Shown: positions 1-7,939, counted from the first letter of the stretch. The stretch is 17,416 nt of DNA from Gemmatimonadota bacterium (GCA_016180765.1 JACPAP010000227.1:1-17416), one strand, 5' to 3'. Made by a program: numbers and translations. Notes: generated by a model from the sequence alone, not told the origin.

Positions 1-191
1 AGCAGGACGCCGACGTGGTGCTCTTTCTCCACAAGGAGGCGGATCCGACCAAGCAGGAAAACATCGTGCAGATAATCGTCGCCAAGCACCGGAACGGGCC
101 CACGGGGATGGTCAAGCTCACGTTCAGGAAAGAGCACACCCGCTTCTACAGCTACATTGAGCGAGAACCCGAGGGATCAAGTGTCTCGTAG
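1..191 (+). CDS. dnaB: Replicative DNA helicase, C-terminal end (partial)
   Basis: The gene enters from the left edge; the readable frame begins at base 3 and gives 62 residues before the TAG at 189-191. The segment reads QDADVVLFLHKEA, then ENIVQIIVAKHRNGPTG, then VKLTFRKEHTRF. This is the typical end of the RecA-like ATPase domain of DnaB, the hexameric helicase that unwinds DNA ahead of the replication fork. The KHRNGPTG segment is the most recognisable part. The tail after the TRFYSY segment is short, as usual for the family. The last 11 bases overlap the chosen radA start, so the two genes are probably cotranscribed and translationally coupled. The N-terminal domain and Walker motifs lie outside the window, so only the C-terminus can be judged. 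Confidence 0.93.
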   Translation, partial: QDADVVLFLHKEADPTKQENIVQIIVAKHRNGPTGMVKLTFRKEHTRFYSYIEREPEGSSVS

Positions 192-1548
192 CCACCGCTC
201 CGTGTATCGCTGCACGGAGTGCGGAGCCGAGTATCCCAAATGGGTGGGCCGATGCGAGGGCTGCGGCGCCTGGAACACGGTGGCGGAAGAGGCGGTCGGC
301 CGGGCGGGCGGCGCGACGGCTCGACGCTCGGCGCGATCGCACCGTCGACCCGCCGAGCCGCCCATCCGCCTGTCCGAGGTGAAGGCCGAATCGCTGCGTC
401 GCTGGACCACCGGCCTCAACGAGTTCGACTTCGTCTTGGGCGGCGGCGTGGTCCCGGGCTCCCTCACCCTCGTGGGTGGCGAGCCCGGCATCGGCAAGTC
501 CACCTTGCTGCTCCAGTGCTCGGCGCGCCTGGAGCAGGCGGGCGTGCCCACGCTGTACGTCTCGGGCGAAGAGTCCGCCGAGCAGGTCCGCCTGCGGGCC
601 GACCGCCTGGGCGGGGCGGCGGGGCAGGTGCGCATCCTCCCGGAGGTGCAGGTGGAAGCCATCGAAGCCACGGCCGCGGCGATCGGCGCGCAGGTCGTCG
701 TCGTGGACTCGATCCAGACCACGTACACCGAGGAACTCGAAGGGGCGCCCGGGAACGTGGGGCAGGTGCGCGAGTGCGCGGCGCGGCTGATGCGCTTCGC
801 CAAGGAGTCCGGCGCCGCCGTGCTCCTGGTGGGACACGTCACCCGAGGCGGCGTGATCGCGGGCCCCAAGACGCTGGAGCACATCGCCGACACGGTGCTC
901 TACTTCGAGGGGGAAACCAGCCACGACTACCGCGTGCTCCGTGCCGTGAAGAACCGCTTCGGATCGGTGGACGAAGTGGGCGTGTTCGAGATGACCGGGG
1001 CGGGCCTGACCCCGGTGGGCAACCCGTCCGCCACCTTCCTGGCGGGGCGGGACACCGCCGTGCCCGGCTCGGCCGTGACCGCGGTGATGGAAGGCAGCCG
1101 CCCCATGCTGATCGAGATCCAGGCACTCGCCGTCCAGTCCGGGTTCGGCACGCCCCAGCGAGTCGCCACCGGCCTGGACCACCGCCGGCTGGCGGTGCTG
1201 CTCGCCGTGCTGGAGCGGCGGGCGGGGCTGCGCTTCCACGACCTCGACGTCTTCGTCAACGTCACGGGCGGCATGCGGCTGGTCGAGCCGGCGTCGGATC
1301 TGGGCGTCGTCGCCGCGCTGTGCTCCGCGGTCCACGACCGGCCGGTCCCGCCCGATGCGCTGTTCGTGGGAGAGGTCGGTCTGGGCGGGGAGGTGCGCCC
1401 CACCGCGGCGCTCGAGCGCCGGTTTGCGGAAGCGGAGCGTCTGGGGTTCCGTACCGTCTTCCTCTCGGCCCGGAGCCGCGTGGGCGGCCAGATCCCTGCC
1501 ACCCCGGTTGCTCATGTCGCCGACCTCGCGCGCTGGCTCGCCGCCTGA
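181..1548 (+). CDS. radA: DNA repair protein RadA
   Basis: RadA is a RecA-like DNA-dependent ATPase that helps process recombination intermediates and branched DNA. All family landmarks are visible in this 455-residue product. A four-cysteine zinc finger lies at the N-terminus (CTEC at residues 11-14, CEGC at 25-28). The Walker A motif GGEPGIGKST is at about 99-108, and the RadA-specific KNRFGS motif is at 257-262. The rest is a Lon-protease-like C-terminal domain. The length matches the family norm of about 450-460. I chose GTG at 181 because a GAGGG ribosome-binding sequence sits at 171-175. An in-frame TTG at 157 would add eight residues but has no such site. The gene overlaps dnaB upstream and ispD downstream, indicating an operon. 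Confidence 0.96.
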   Translation: MSRSHRSVYRCTECGAEYPKWVGRCEGCGAWNTVAEEAVGRAGGATARRSARSHRRPAEPPIRLSEVKAESLRRWTTGLNEFDFVLGGGVVPGSLTLVGGEPGIGKSTLLLQCSARLEQAGVPTLYVSGEESAEQVRLRADRLGGAAGQVRILPEVQVEAIEATAAAIGAQVVVVDSIQTTYTEELEGAPGNVGQVRECAARLMRFAKESGAAVLLVGHVTRGGVIAGPKTLEHIADTVLYFEGETSHDYRVLRAVKNRFGSVDEVGVFEMTGAGLTPVGNPSATFLAGRDTAVPGSAVTAVMEGSRPMLIEIQALAVQSGFGTPQRVATGLDHRRLAVLLAVLERRAGLRFHDLDVFVNVTGGMRLVEPASDLGVVAALCSAVHDRPVPPDALFVGEVGLGGEVRPTAALERRFAEAERLGFRTVFLSARSRVGGQIPATPVAHVADLARWLAA

Positions 1549-2221
1549 GGTCGGCGTTCTCCTGCCCGCAGCCGGGCAGGGAGAACGAGCAGGCGCGGGG
1601 GAGTTGAAGCAGTTCCGCCTCATCTGCGGCGTGCCCATGCTGCTCCGGGCCGTCCGCCCGTTCGCGCAACACGCGCGGGTGCGCCAGATCGTCGTCGCCT
1701 TGCCCCCGGAGTTCGCGGCCCGCCCGCCGGTCTGGTTGCGGGACCTGATCAGCCAGCGCCTGCAGGTGGTGGCGGGTGGAGCCACGCGGGCGGACTCCGT
1801 GGCTCTCGCCCTGGAGCGGCTGGATCCTGCGTGCCGCATCGCGGTGGTGCACGACGCGGCGCGGCCCTTCGTGAGCCAAGACGTCATTGACGCGGTCATC
1901 GCCGCTGCCGAGACCGGATCCGGGGCGGTGGCGGCCGTTCCCGTGGGCGACACGGTGAAGCGGGCGGACGCCGCCGGCGAGCGCGTGAGGGAGACGGTGG
2001 ATCGCCGGGGGTTGTGGCGAGCTCAGACCCCGCAGGGATTCCCGCGCGCCTTGCTGGAGGAAGCCTACGCCCGCCGGGCCGAGACCGGGGACCTGACGGA
2101 CGACGCCCAGCTGGTCGAGCGGCTGGGGGCGCCGGTGGTGGTGATCCCGGACCACACCACCAACATCAAGGTGACCACGGCCGACGACTTCGTCCTGGCG
2201 GAAGCCCTTGCGTCCCGATGA
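1514..2221 (+). CDS. ispD: 2-C-methyl-D-erythritol 4-phosphate cytidylyltransferase
   Basis: IspD transfers CMP from CTP to methylerythritol 4-phosphate in the non-mevalonate isoprenoid pathway, in the cytoplasm. The CTP-binding signature LPAAGQGERAGAGELKQF lies at about residues 17-34, with the usual AAG-x-G-x-R core and the Lys of KQF. The second family motif VVHDAARPF occurs near residues 111-119. The product is 235 residues, normal for a single-domain IspD without IspF fusion. ATG 1514 is the last plausible start before the conserved core, and it places the first 35 bases inside radA. No strong ribosome-binding site precedes it, so coupling to radA translation is likely. The stop overlaps the tsaC start in an ATGA junction. 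A strong hairpin in the first codons is listed separately. Confidence 0.94.
   Translation: MSPTSRAGSPPEVGVLLPAAGQGERAGAGELKQFRLICGVPMLLRAVRPFAQHARVRQIVVALPPEFAARPPVWLRDLISQRLQVVAGGATRADSVALALERLDPACRIAVVHDAARPFVSQDVIDAVIAAAETGSGAVAAVPVGDTVKRADAAGERVRETVDRRGLWRAQTPQGFPRALLEEAYARRAETGDLTDDAQLVERLGAPVVVIPDHTTNIKVTTADDFVLAEALASR
1556..1586 (+). other. Strong hairpin at the radA-ispD junction
   Basis: Arms of about 13 bp (1556-1568, starting GTTCTCCTGCCCG, and 1573-1586) with one bulged G and a CAGC loop begin eight bases after the radA stop, within early ispD codons. They encode the conserved LLPAAGQGERAG loop, so protein constraint may explain part of the symmetry. The stem could influence radA transcript ends or ispD translation. 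Confidence 0.5.
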
Positions 2222-2871
2222 CCGCCCTGGCGTTCCAGACGCCCGATCAGGTGCGCCGCGCCATCCCCCCCGTCGCCGCGCATCTCGAGCGCGGAGGCCT
2301 GCTGGCCTACCCCACGGAAACCGTCTACGGTCTGGGCTCCCGGCCGCGCCCGGCGGACGTCGCCGCCCTCGCCGCGCTCAAAGGTCGCCGCCAGGACAAG
2401 CCGTTTCTGCTCCTGGTCTCGAGTCGGCGCATGGTGGAGGCCTACGGGCTGGTGTTCACCGAGGCGGCGACCGCGTTGGCCGACGCGTTCTGGCCCGGGC
2501 CGCTGACCCTGGTGCTCGCGGGCGGCGAAGGCCAGCTCCCCGACGCGCTGCGGGGACCCGAAGGAGGCATTGCCGTGCGAAGCACCGGACACGCCGGCAT
2601 CGCGCAGCTGGTGGAGGCGCTGGGGTTTCCATTGACGTCTACGTCCGCCAACGTTCCCGGCGGACCCACCGCGCCCGGTGTGGCAGCCATTGCGGCGACC
2701 TTCGGGCCCGCGATTGCCAACGGTACGCTCCTGGTCCTGGACGGCGGCACGTTGGGGAACGTTCCCCCCTCGACCGTGGTGGACTGCACCCGGGCGCAGC
2801 CGCGTCTGGTCCGGGAAGGCGCGATCCCCAAGAGCGAGCTCCGCCGCCGCGCCGGGAGCGCCGCGCCATGA
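2218..2871 (+). CDS. tsaC: L-threonylcarbamoyladenylate synthase (Sua5/YciO/YrdC family)
   Basis: This enzyme makes threonylcarbamoyl-AMP from threonine, bicarbonate and ATP, the first step of t6A modification at position 37 of ANN-decoding tRNAs. The 217-residue protein is a lone YrdC domain without the extra Sua5 domain, so it is TsaC-like. Visible motifs are AYPTETVYGLG near the N-terminus, KGRRQDKPF (the K-x-R signature), WPGPLT in the middle and the STSAN motif in the second half. The end, PSTVVDC then LVREGAI, is also typical. The ATG at 2218 overlaps the ispD stop, and the TGA at 2869-2871 overlaps the next start (ATGA both times), so the gene sits in a tightly coupled operon. Confidence 0.92.
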   Translation: MTALAFQTPDQVRRAIPPVAAHLERGGLLAYPTETVYGLGSRPRPADVAALAALKGRRQDKPFLLLVSSRRMVEAYGLVFTEAATALADAFWPGPLTLVLAGGEGQLPDALRGPEGGIAVRSTGHAGIAQLVEALGFPLTSTSANVPGGPTAPGVAAIAATFGPAIANGTLLVLDGGTLGNVPPSTVVDCTRAQPRLVREGAIPKSELRRRAGSAAP

Positions 2872-3347
2872 CGCAGGTGCTGCTGGTCTGCACCGGCAAC
2901 ATCTGCCGGAGCCCGCTGGCCGAGGCCTTTATGCGCCAGGAGCTGACCGGTCTGGGCCGCGACGACATCGCGGTGACGTCGGCCGGTACTGGCGCTTGGG
3001 ACGGGGCCCCGGCTTCGGAAGGCGCGTATCTGGTCGGGCTGGAGCACGGGTTGGATCTCTCGGCCCATCGCGCCCGGCTGCTCACCCGGGAGCTGGTCGA
3101 CCAAGCCGGTATGATTCTGACCATGGCTCGCCACCATCGTGCTCGGGTGCAAGAGCTGGGCGGCGAGGGCCGCACCTTCGTCCTGGGCGAGTACGCCGGC
3201 CGGGGCGGACCGCAAGCTGAGGTGAGCGACCCGTTCGGCGGGGATCTGGACGTGTATCGGGAGACCTACGCGGAGCTCGAGACGCTGGTGCGCGCCGCCG
3301 TCAAACGTCTGGTGGCCGAATTCCATGACCCGAGTTCAGGCAACTAG
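2868..3347 (+). CDS. Low-molecular-weight protein-tyrosine phosphatase family protein
   Basis: The protein has 159 residues, typical for this family. The P-loop CTGNICRS at residues 8-15 carries the nucleophile Cys8 and the phosphate-binding Arg14. The general-acid Asp is in the VSDPFGG segment near the C-terminus. The family dephosphorylates phosphotyrosine, and in Firmicutes the YwlE branch removes phosphoarginine. As I recall, YwlE has Thr between Asn and Cys of the loop, whereas Ile12 here fits the ordinary tyrosine phosphatase form. No mcsB or rpiB is seen nearby. A GGGAG stretch at about 2854-2858 may serve as ribosome-binding site. The start overlaps tsaC by four bases, and the last 23 bases overlap aroE. 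The true substrate cannot be told from sequence. Confidence 0.9.
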   Translation: MTQVLLVCTGNICRSPLAEAFMRQELTGLGRDDIAVTSAGTGAWDGAPASEGAYLVGLEHGLDLSAHRARLLTRELVDQAGMILTMARHHRARVQELGGEGRTFVLGEYAGRGGPQAEVSDPFGGDLDVYRETYAELETLVRAAVKRLVAEFHDPSSGN

Positions 3348-4140
3348 CCGGGTCCTGGTGGTCGTCGGGGACCCGGTGCAGCACTCGCTGTCCCCGGCCA
3401 TGCACAACGCGGCCATCGCGGCGCTTGGCCTCGACGCGATCTACGTCCCCCTGCGTGCCGACGCCGTAGCACTCCCGCACGTCATCAAGGCGTTCGAGGC
3501 CTTAGGTGTCGCCGGGAACGTGACCGTGCCCCACAAGCTCTCCGTGGCCCAGCTCCTGATCCGGCTGACCGCGGCGGCTCAGGAGCTGAGCGCGGTCAAC
3601 ACCTTCTTTCCGGAGGGCGGGCGCCTGGTGGGCGACAACACCGACGTGGCCGGCCTGCTCGACGCCCTGGATCGCCTCGAGCCCCAGAGTCCGTGGCTGG
3701 TGGTGGGCACGGGAGGCTCCGCCCGGGCCGTGGCCGCCGCGGCCCGGGCGCGGTCCGCCCGGCTGCTGGTGCGCTCGCGGGACCCCGCGCGGGCCGCGAC
3801 CTTCGCCGCCTGGGCCCGGGAGATCGGCGTGGACGCGCACCCGGACGACGGGCAATCCGCGGGAACCGCCATCAACGCCACGCCGCTGGGGCTCAAGACC
3901 GGCGACCCACCCCCCGTGCCGGCCGATCGACTGGACGGGTGCCGGGCGGCGCTCGATCTGGTCTACGCGCCCCGGGAGACGGCCTGGGTCCGGGCCTGCC
4001 GCGCGCGCGGTCTCAAGGCGGCAGACGGGCGCGCCCTGCTGGTGGCTCAGGGCGCCTACGCCTTCGAGCGCTTCTTCCCCGGCGTGCCGGCGCCGCGAGA
4101 GATCATGGCTGCGGCGGTACGGCAGGCTCTTGGGGACTAG
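3325..4140 (+). CDS. aroE: Shikimate dehydrogenase
   Basis: AroE reduces 3-dehydroshikimate to shikimate with NADPH in aromatic amino acid synthesis. The 271-residue product has the substrate-binding SLSPAMHN motif at 21-28, the catalytic Lys71 in NVTVPHK and the catalytic Asp107 in DNTD. The Rossmann glycine motif GTGGSARAV follows, and the conserved C-terminal region has LVYAPRET and ALLVAQGAYAFERF. All catalytic residues are present, so the enzyme should be active. ATG 3325 gives a normal N-terminus directly before the first beta strand; it overlaps the phosphatase gene by 23 bases. This is the last gene of the overlapping dnaB-to-aroE run. After its stop there are 21 bases before an inverted repeat begins. 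Confidence 0.95.
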   Translation: MTRVQATSRVLVVVGDPVQHSLSPAMHNAAIAALGLDAIYVPLRADAVALPHVIKAFEALGVAGNVTVPHKLSVAQLLIRLTAAAQELSAVNTFFPEGGRLVGDNTDVAGLLDALDRLEPQSPWLVVGTGGSARAVAAAARARSARLLVRSRDPARAATFAAWAREIGVDAHPDDGQSAGTAINATPLGLKTGDPPPVPADRLDGCRAALDLVYAPRETAWVRACRARGLKAADGRALLVAQGAYAFERFFPGVPAPREIMAAAVRQALGD

Positions 4141-4161
4141 GCCCGAGCTTATAGTCACGGA

Positions 4162-4291
4162 TTCACCACAGAGCACGCAGAGACCCCACAGATGAGACCG
4201 TATACAGCGCAGCGAGCACAGAGGTCGTAGCGATGGTCCTGAAGCGTTCTACAACGGTTACCTGTGCAGTCTCTATGGTCTCTGTGGTGAA
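4162..4291. repeat. CAGAG-type palindromic intergenic repeat, copy A
   Basis: The element is an imperfect inverted repeat of about 130 bp. The outer ends TTCACCACAGAG (4162-4173) and CTCTGTGGTGAA (4280-4291) are perfect 12-bp complements. Further inward the arms stay similar but degenerate. The left arm is a series of 9-base words of the CACAGAG/CGCAGAG type, and the right arm carries the complementary CTCTG words. Its left arm agrees with copy B (15022-15176) at 16 of 19 positions over the best-matching stretch. It separates aroE from comF, and its right end contains every reasonable comF start codon. No coding sequence of its own is visible. Confidence 0.85.
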
Positions 4292-5009
4292 AAACACTCC
4301 GAGCGCGGTCCGGGCACTAGAGCGTTTTCTGCTCCCGAATGCATGCCTTGCTTGCGAGCGTTGGGTGGGCGATAGCGAGCCCGATGCGCTGGTCTGCGCC
4401 CGTTGCCGCCTGCGGCTCCAGCCGCTGCTGGGCGGCTGTGGCCGTTGCCGGCACCCGCTGCCGCTCATCGGCGGATGCCGCTTCTGTGCCGAGTGGCCGC
4501 CGGAACTGGCGTGGGCGCGGAGCGCCGTGTGGCTGGACCACGAGGCGCGAGAGATGGTGCACCACCTGAAGTACCGGGGCTACCAACGGCTGGCACCGCT
4601 GATGGCCGACCTGATCGCGCGCCACGCGCCGCGGCCGCAGGGCGGGGCGCTGGCGCCGATTCCCCTCACGCGCCGCCGCTTCCGGGAACGCGGCTACAAC
4701 CAGGCCGCCGTGATCGCGCGCGCGCTGGGTCGCGCCTGGAATCTTCCGGTCCATGAAGAGCTTCTCACGCGGCGGCGCGACGGTGGTTCACAGACGGCGT
4801 TGACGCCTGAAGAGCGGGCGGCCAACGTGGCAGGCGCGTTTGCTGCCCCTCCGGCCGGGGTGGCGCGTGGGGTTATCATAGTGGACGACGTGCTTACCAC
4901 CGGTGCCACCCTGGTTGCCGCGGCAGGGGCGCTGGCAGGGGCGGGGTGGCGGCACATCGGCGCGATAACGTTCGCTCGGGCGCTCCCGTTCGAGCGCCGA
5001 GTCATCTGA
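4275..5009 (+). CDS. comF: ComF family protein (phosphoribosyltransferase fold)
   Basis: ComF proteins are needed for DNA uptake in naturally competent bacteria; the wider family is of uncertain biochemical role. An N-terminal cysteine cluster (CLAC, CARC, CGRC, CRFC) suggests a zinc-ribbon region. Then come KYRGYQRLAPLMADL, the IPLTRRRFRERGYNQ segment and the phosphoribosyltransferase signature VIIVDDVLTTGAT near the C-terminus. From ATG 4275 the product is 244 residues, within the family range. The start is uncertain: ATG 4233, ATG 4275, GTG 4284 and GTG 4287 are all in frame, none has a ribosome-binding site, and all lie inside the palindromic repeat at 4162-4291. The recognisable ComF sequence begins only after the repeat, at about SAVRALERFLLP, so GTG 4287 is also attractive. 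Confidence 0.88.
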   Translation: MVSVVKNTPSAVRALERFLLPNACLACERWVGDSEPDALVCARCRLRLQPLLGGCGRCRHPLPLIGGCRFCAEWPPELAWARSAVWLDHEAREMVHHLKYRGYQRLAPLMADLIARHAPRPQGGALAPIPLTRRRFRERGYNQAAVIARALGRAWNLPVHEELLTRRRDGGSQTALTPEERAANVAGAFAAPPAGVARGVIIVDDVLTTGATLVAAAGALAGAGWRHIGAITFARALPFERRVI

Positions 5010-5033
5010 CCATCGACTCCACAGGACACACCC

Positions 5034-6041
5034 ATGGCGGTGAAGATCGCGATCAACGGATTCGGGCGGATCGGACGGCTGGTGCTGCGCGGCATCGTGC
5101 AGGCCAAGACCAACCTGGACGTCGTCGCCGTCAACGACGTCACCGACCCCAAGACCCTGACACACCTGTTCAAGTACGACTCGGTCCATGGCCGGTTCCG
5201 CGGAACCGCCGAAGCCGAAAGCGACGGCATCTGCGTCAACGGAAAATCGGTGCGGGTGTTGTCTGTCAAAGACCCGGCGCAGCTGCCGTGGAAAGACCTG
5301 GGCGCAGACGTGGTCCTGGAATCCACCGGCCTCTTCACCGACCGCGACAAGGCCGCCGCCCACCTCAGCGCCGGCGCCAAGAAGGTCATCATCAGCGCGC
5401 CGGCCAAGAAGGAGGACATCACCGTCGTGATGGGCGTGAACCACCAGGCCTACGATCCCAAGAAGCACCACGTATTGTCCAACGCGTCGTGCACCACCAA
5501 CTGCCTCGTGCCGGTGGTGAAGGTGGTGCTGGACAACTTCGGGTTCGAGCGCGGGTTCATGACGACCGTGCACAGCTACACCAACGACCAGAGAGTGCTG
5601 GACCTGCCCCACAAGGATCTCCGGCGGGCCCGTGCGGCGGCGTTGAACATCATCCCCACCACGACCGGGGCAGCCCACGCCACTTCGCTGGTCCTGCCCG
5701 AGCTCAAGGGCAAGCTGGATGGCGTGTCGCTGCGGGTGCCCACCGCCGACGTCTCGGTCGTGGACCTGACCTGCGTGGTCTCCAGGAAGACCGATGTCGA
5801 GGCCGTCAACGCGGCGTTCCGCACGGCGGCCGCCGGACCCATGAAAGGCATCCTGGCCGTAAGCGACGAGCCGTTGGTCTCGGGGGATTACATCGGCGAT
5901 CCCCACTCCAGTACCGTGGACGCCATGAGCACCCAGGTCATTGACAGCACCCTGGTGCACATCTCGTCCTGGTACGACAACGAGATGGGCTACGCCATGC
6001 GGTGCGTGGACCTGCTCGAGCTGGTGGCGGCCAAGTTGTGA
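5034..6041 (+). CDS. gap: Type I glyceraldehyde-3-phosphate dehydrogenase
   Basis: The enzyme oxidises and phosphorylates glyceraldehyde 3-phosphate to 1,3-bisphosphoglycerate in glycolysis. At 335 residues it has the normal length. The N-terminal NAD-binding motif INGFGRIGR is at 7-15. Asp35 in VNDVTD is where NAD-preferring forms have an acidic residue. The active-site segment SNASCTTNC puts the catalytic Cys at 153, and the partner His179 is in MTTVHSYT. The C-terminal SWYDNEMGYA is also typical. An AGGA stretch about 8 bases before ATG 5034 is a weak ribosome-binding site. The gene begins 24 bases after comF and its stop overlaps the pgk start (GTGA), so gap-pgk-tpiA is a coupled glycolytic unit. 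Confidence 0.97.
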   Translation: MAVKIAINGFGRIGRLVLRGIVQAKTNLDVVAVNDVTDPKTLTHLFKYDSVHGRFRGTAEAESDGICVNGKSVRVLSVKDPAQLPWKDLGADVVLESTGLFTDRDKAAAHLSAGAKKVIISAPAKKEDITVVMGVNHQAYDPKKHHVLSNASCTTNCLVPVVKVVLDNFGFERGFMTTVHSYTNDQRVLDLPHKDLRRARAAALNIIPTTTGAAHATSLVLPELKGKLDGVSLRVPTADVSVVDLTCVVSRKTDVEAVNAAFRTAAAGPMKGILAVSDEPLVSGDYIGDPHSSTVDAMSTQVIDSTLVHISSWYDNEMGYAMRCVDLLELVAAKL

Positions 6042-7163
6042 ACAAGCGCACGCTGGCGGCGCTGGAGAAGCAGCCTCTGGAAGGCCTGCGCGCCCTGGTG
6101 CGGGTGGATTTCAACGTGCCGCTGGTGGACGGGCAGGTAACCGATGACACCCGGATCCGAGCGGCGCTGCCCACGATTCGCTGGCTCACGGGCAAAGGCT
6201 GCCGCGTCCTGTTGATGTCCCATTTGGGCCGGCCCAAGGGTGGCCCGGACCCCAAGTACTCGCTCAAACCCGTGGCGAGCGCGCTGGAAAAGCTGCTCGG
6301 CGCGCCGGTCAGGTTCATCACCGACCCCCTGGCCGACGACTCGGAGCGGCAGAGTCGCCAGCTCAAGCGCGGAGAGGTCGCGGTGGTCGAGAACACCCGC
6401 TTTTTCCCGGGGGAAGAGAAGAACGACCCGGCGCTGGCCGGCGCCCTGGCGCGGCTGGGAGACCTGTACGTCAACGACGCCTTCGGCTCGGCGCACCGGG
6501 CTCACTCCTCCACCGAGGCGGTGGCCCATCTCCTAAAACCGGCCGTGGCCGGTTTCCTCATGGCCAAGGAGTTGGAATACCTGGGCGCCGCGCTGGAGCG
6601 GCCCAAGCGGCCCTTCGTCGCGGTGCTGGGCGGCGCCAAAGTGTCGGACAAGATCGAGGTCATCAACACCCTGTTGCCCAAGGTGGACGAGCTGCTCATC
6701 GGCGGGGCCATGGCCTGTACCTTCTTCCTTGCGATGGACCTCGAGGTGGGTAACTCCCTGGTGGAGCGCGACAAAGTGGAGCGGGCGCAGGAGCTGCTGG
6801 AGCGAGCGGGGAAAAAGCTGGTGCTGCCGGCAGGGGGGGTGGGCCGTCTACGACATCGACGAGGCCACCCGCCGGGATTTCGCGCGCCGCATTGAGGGTG
6901 CCAGGACGGTTGTGTGGAATGGCCCCATGGGCGTCTTCGAAACCCCGCCCTTCGACGGCGGCACCTTGGCCATCGCGCGGGCCTTGGCCGCGGCGACCGC
7001 CAAAGGCGCTACTACCATCGTAGGCGGCGGCGACTCGGCGGCGGCCGTGGTGGCGGCGGGCCTGGAGGCCCAGGTGTCCCACGTCTCCACCGGGGGCGGC
7101 GCCGCGCTGGAGTTCATGGAAGGGAAGGTCCTGCCCGGCGTCGCGGCGCTGGACGACGCGTGA
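6038..7163 (+). pseudogene. pgk: Phosphoglycerate kinase, frameshifted and internally shortened as read
   Basis: Pgk transfers phosphate from 1,3-bisphosphoglycerate to ADP. From GTG 6038, which overlaps the gap stop, the frame gives VRVDFNVPL, SHLGRPKG, NTRFFPGEEKND, the NDAFGSAHRAHSS segment and LGGAKVSDKI. After KKLVLPAGG it runs into nonsense and stops at 6895. The remainder, starting AVYDIDEATRRDF and holding VVWNGPMGVFE, GGGDSAAAV and STGGGAALEF, continues in another frame to the TGA at 7161-7163. The switch is at a run of seven G (6833-6839); six G would join the frames into 374 residues. Even so, the usual segment of about 23-26 residues between the LP and the W-x-x-x-DI motif is absent (typically VDVVVADEF and what follows). 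A sequencing or assembly fault is at least as likely as a real lesion, because the gene sits in an intact glycolytic operon. Confidence 0.85.
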
Positions 7164-7906
7164 GACGCCGGCTGTTCGCCGCCAACTGGAAGATGCATCA
7201 CGGGCCGGGGGCGGCCCGAAGCTTCCTCGGAACCTTTCTGGAGCAGTACGCCCGGCGGACCGACCGCGACGTGTGGTTCTTCCCGCCCGCCATTTCCTTT
7301 ACCACCGTGCTCGATCTGGTCCGGGGCCGGCCGGATCTCGGCGCCGGGGTTCAGAACGTCCACTGGGAGCCCAAGGGCGCCTTCACCGGCGAGATCAGCG
7401 TCCCCATGCTGGTGGAGGCCGGGGCCAACGGCGCCATCGTGGGACACTCGGAGCGCCGGCACGGGTTCGGCGAAACGGACGAGGAGTCGGGAAACAAGGC
7501 GCGCGCGTTGCTCGCTGCCGGGTTGGTCCCCGTGTTCTGTGTAGGCGAGAAGCTGGAGGAACGCGAGGCGGGAGAAACCTGGGCAGTGGTGCGGCGCCAG
7601 CTGAACGTCCTCGACGGTCTTCCGACCCGCCAACTGGCCCAGCTGGTGGTCGCCTACGAGCCGGTCTGGGCCATCGGCACCGGCAGGAATGCCACGCCCG
7701 CCGACGCGGCGGAGGTGCATCGGTCCATTCGGGGCTGGTTCGAGAAGCAGGGCGTGAACCCAGACGACGTCACCGTTCCGTACGGGGGGAGCGTGAATCT
7801 CAGGAATGGGGCGGACCTCTTGGCTGAACCCGAGATTGACGGCGTTCTCGTGGGCGGCGCCTCATTGGATCCCACGGGCTGGGCCCAGCTGATCTCCCTC
7901 CGGTAA
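7160..7906 (+). CDS. tpiA: Triosephosphate isomerase
   Basis: TpiA interconverts dihydroxyacetone phosphate and glyceraldehyde 3-phosphate. The 248-residue product is a normal-length TIM barrel with all catalytic residues: Asn9 and Lys11 in AANWKM, His96 in VGHSERR and Glu167 in AYEPVWAIGTG. The phosphate-binding loops YGGSVN and GVLVGGASL are present near the end. The loop after GHSERR reads HGFGETDEES, slightly different from the common RxxFGETDE form but with the same FGETDE core. Start GTG 7160 overlaps the pgk stop in a GTGA junction, so translation is probably coupled to pgk. That makes the frameshift upstream notable. The stop is TAA at 7904-7906, followed by a 72-base gap to secG. Confidence 0.96.
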   Translation: MRRRLFAANWKMHHGPGAARSFLGTFLEQYARRTDRDVWFFPPAISFTTVLDLVRGRPDLGAGVQNVHWEPKGAFTGEISVPMLVEAGANGAIVGHSERRHGFGETDEESGNKARALLAAGLVPVFCVGEKLEEREAGETWAVVRRQLNVLDGLPTRQLAQLVVAYEPVWAIGTGRNATPADAAEVHRSIRGWFEKQGVNPDDVTVPYGGSVNLRNGADLLAEPEIDGVLVGGASLDPTGWAQLISLR

Positions 7907-7939
7907 TGGTCAGACCCACTCCTTCTCCCTCCCGACGAA

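Noticed and set aside
124..1953. Open minus-strand frame of 609 codons opposite radA and ispD
   Set aside because: Its composition is rich in Arg, Ala, His and Gly, it spans two unrelated genes and shows no motif. It is an antisense shadow.
4162..4291. CRISPR array or tRNA in the aroE-comF gap
   Set aside because: The words are 9 bases, degenerate and arranged as an inverted repeat with no spacers; no cloverleaf or anticodon loop is apparent.
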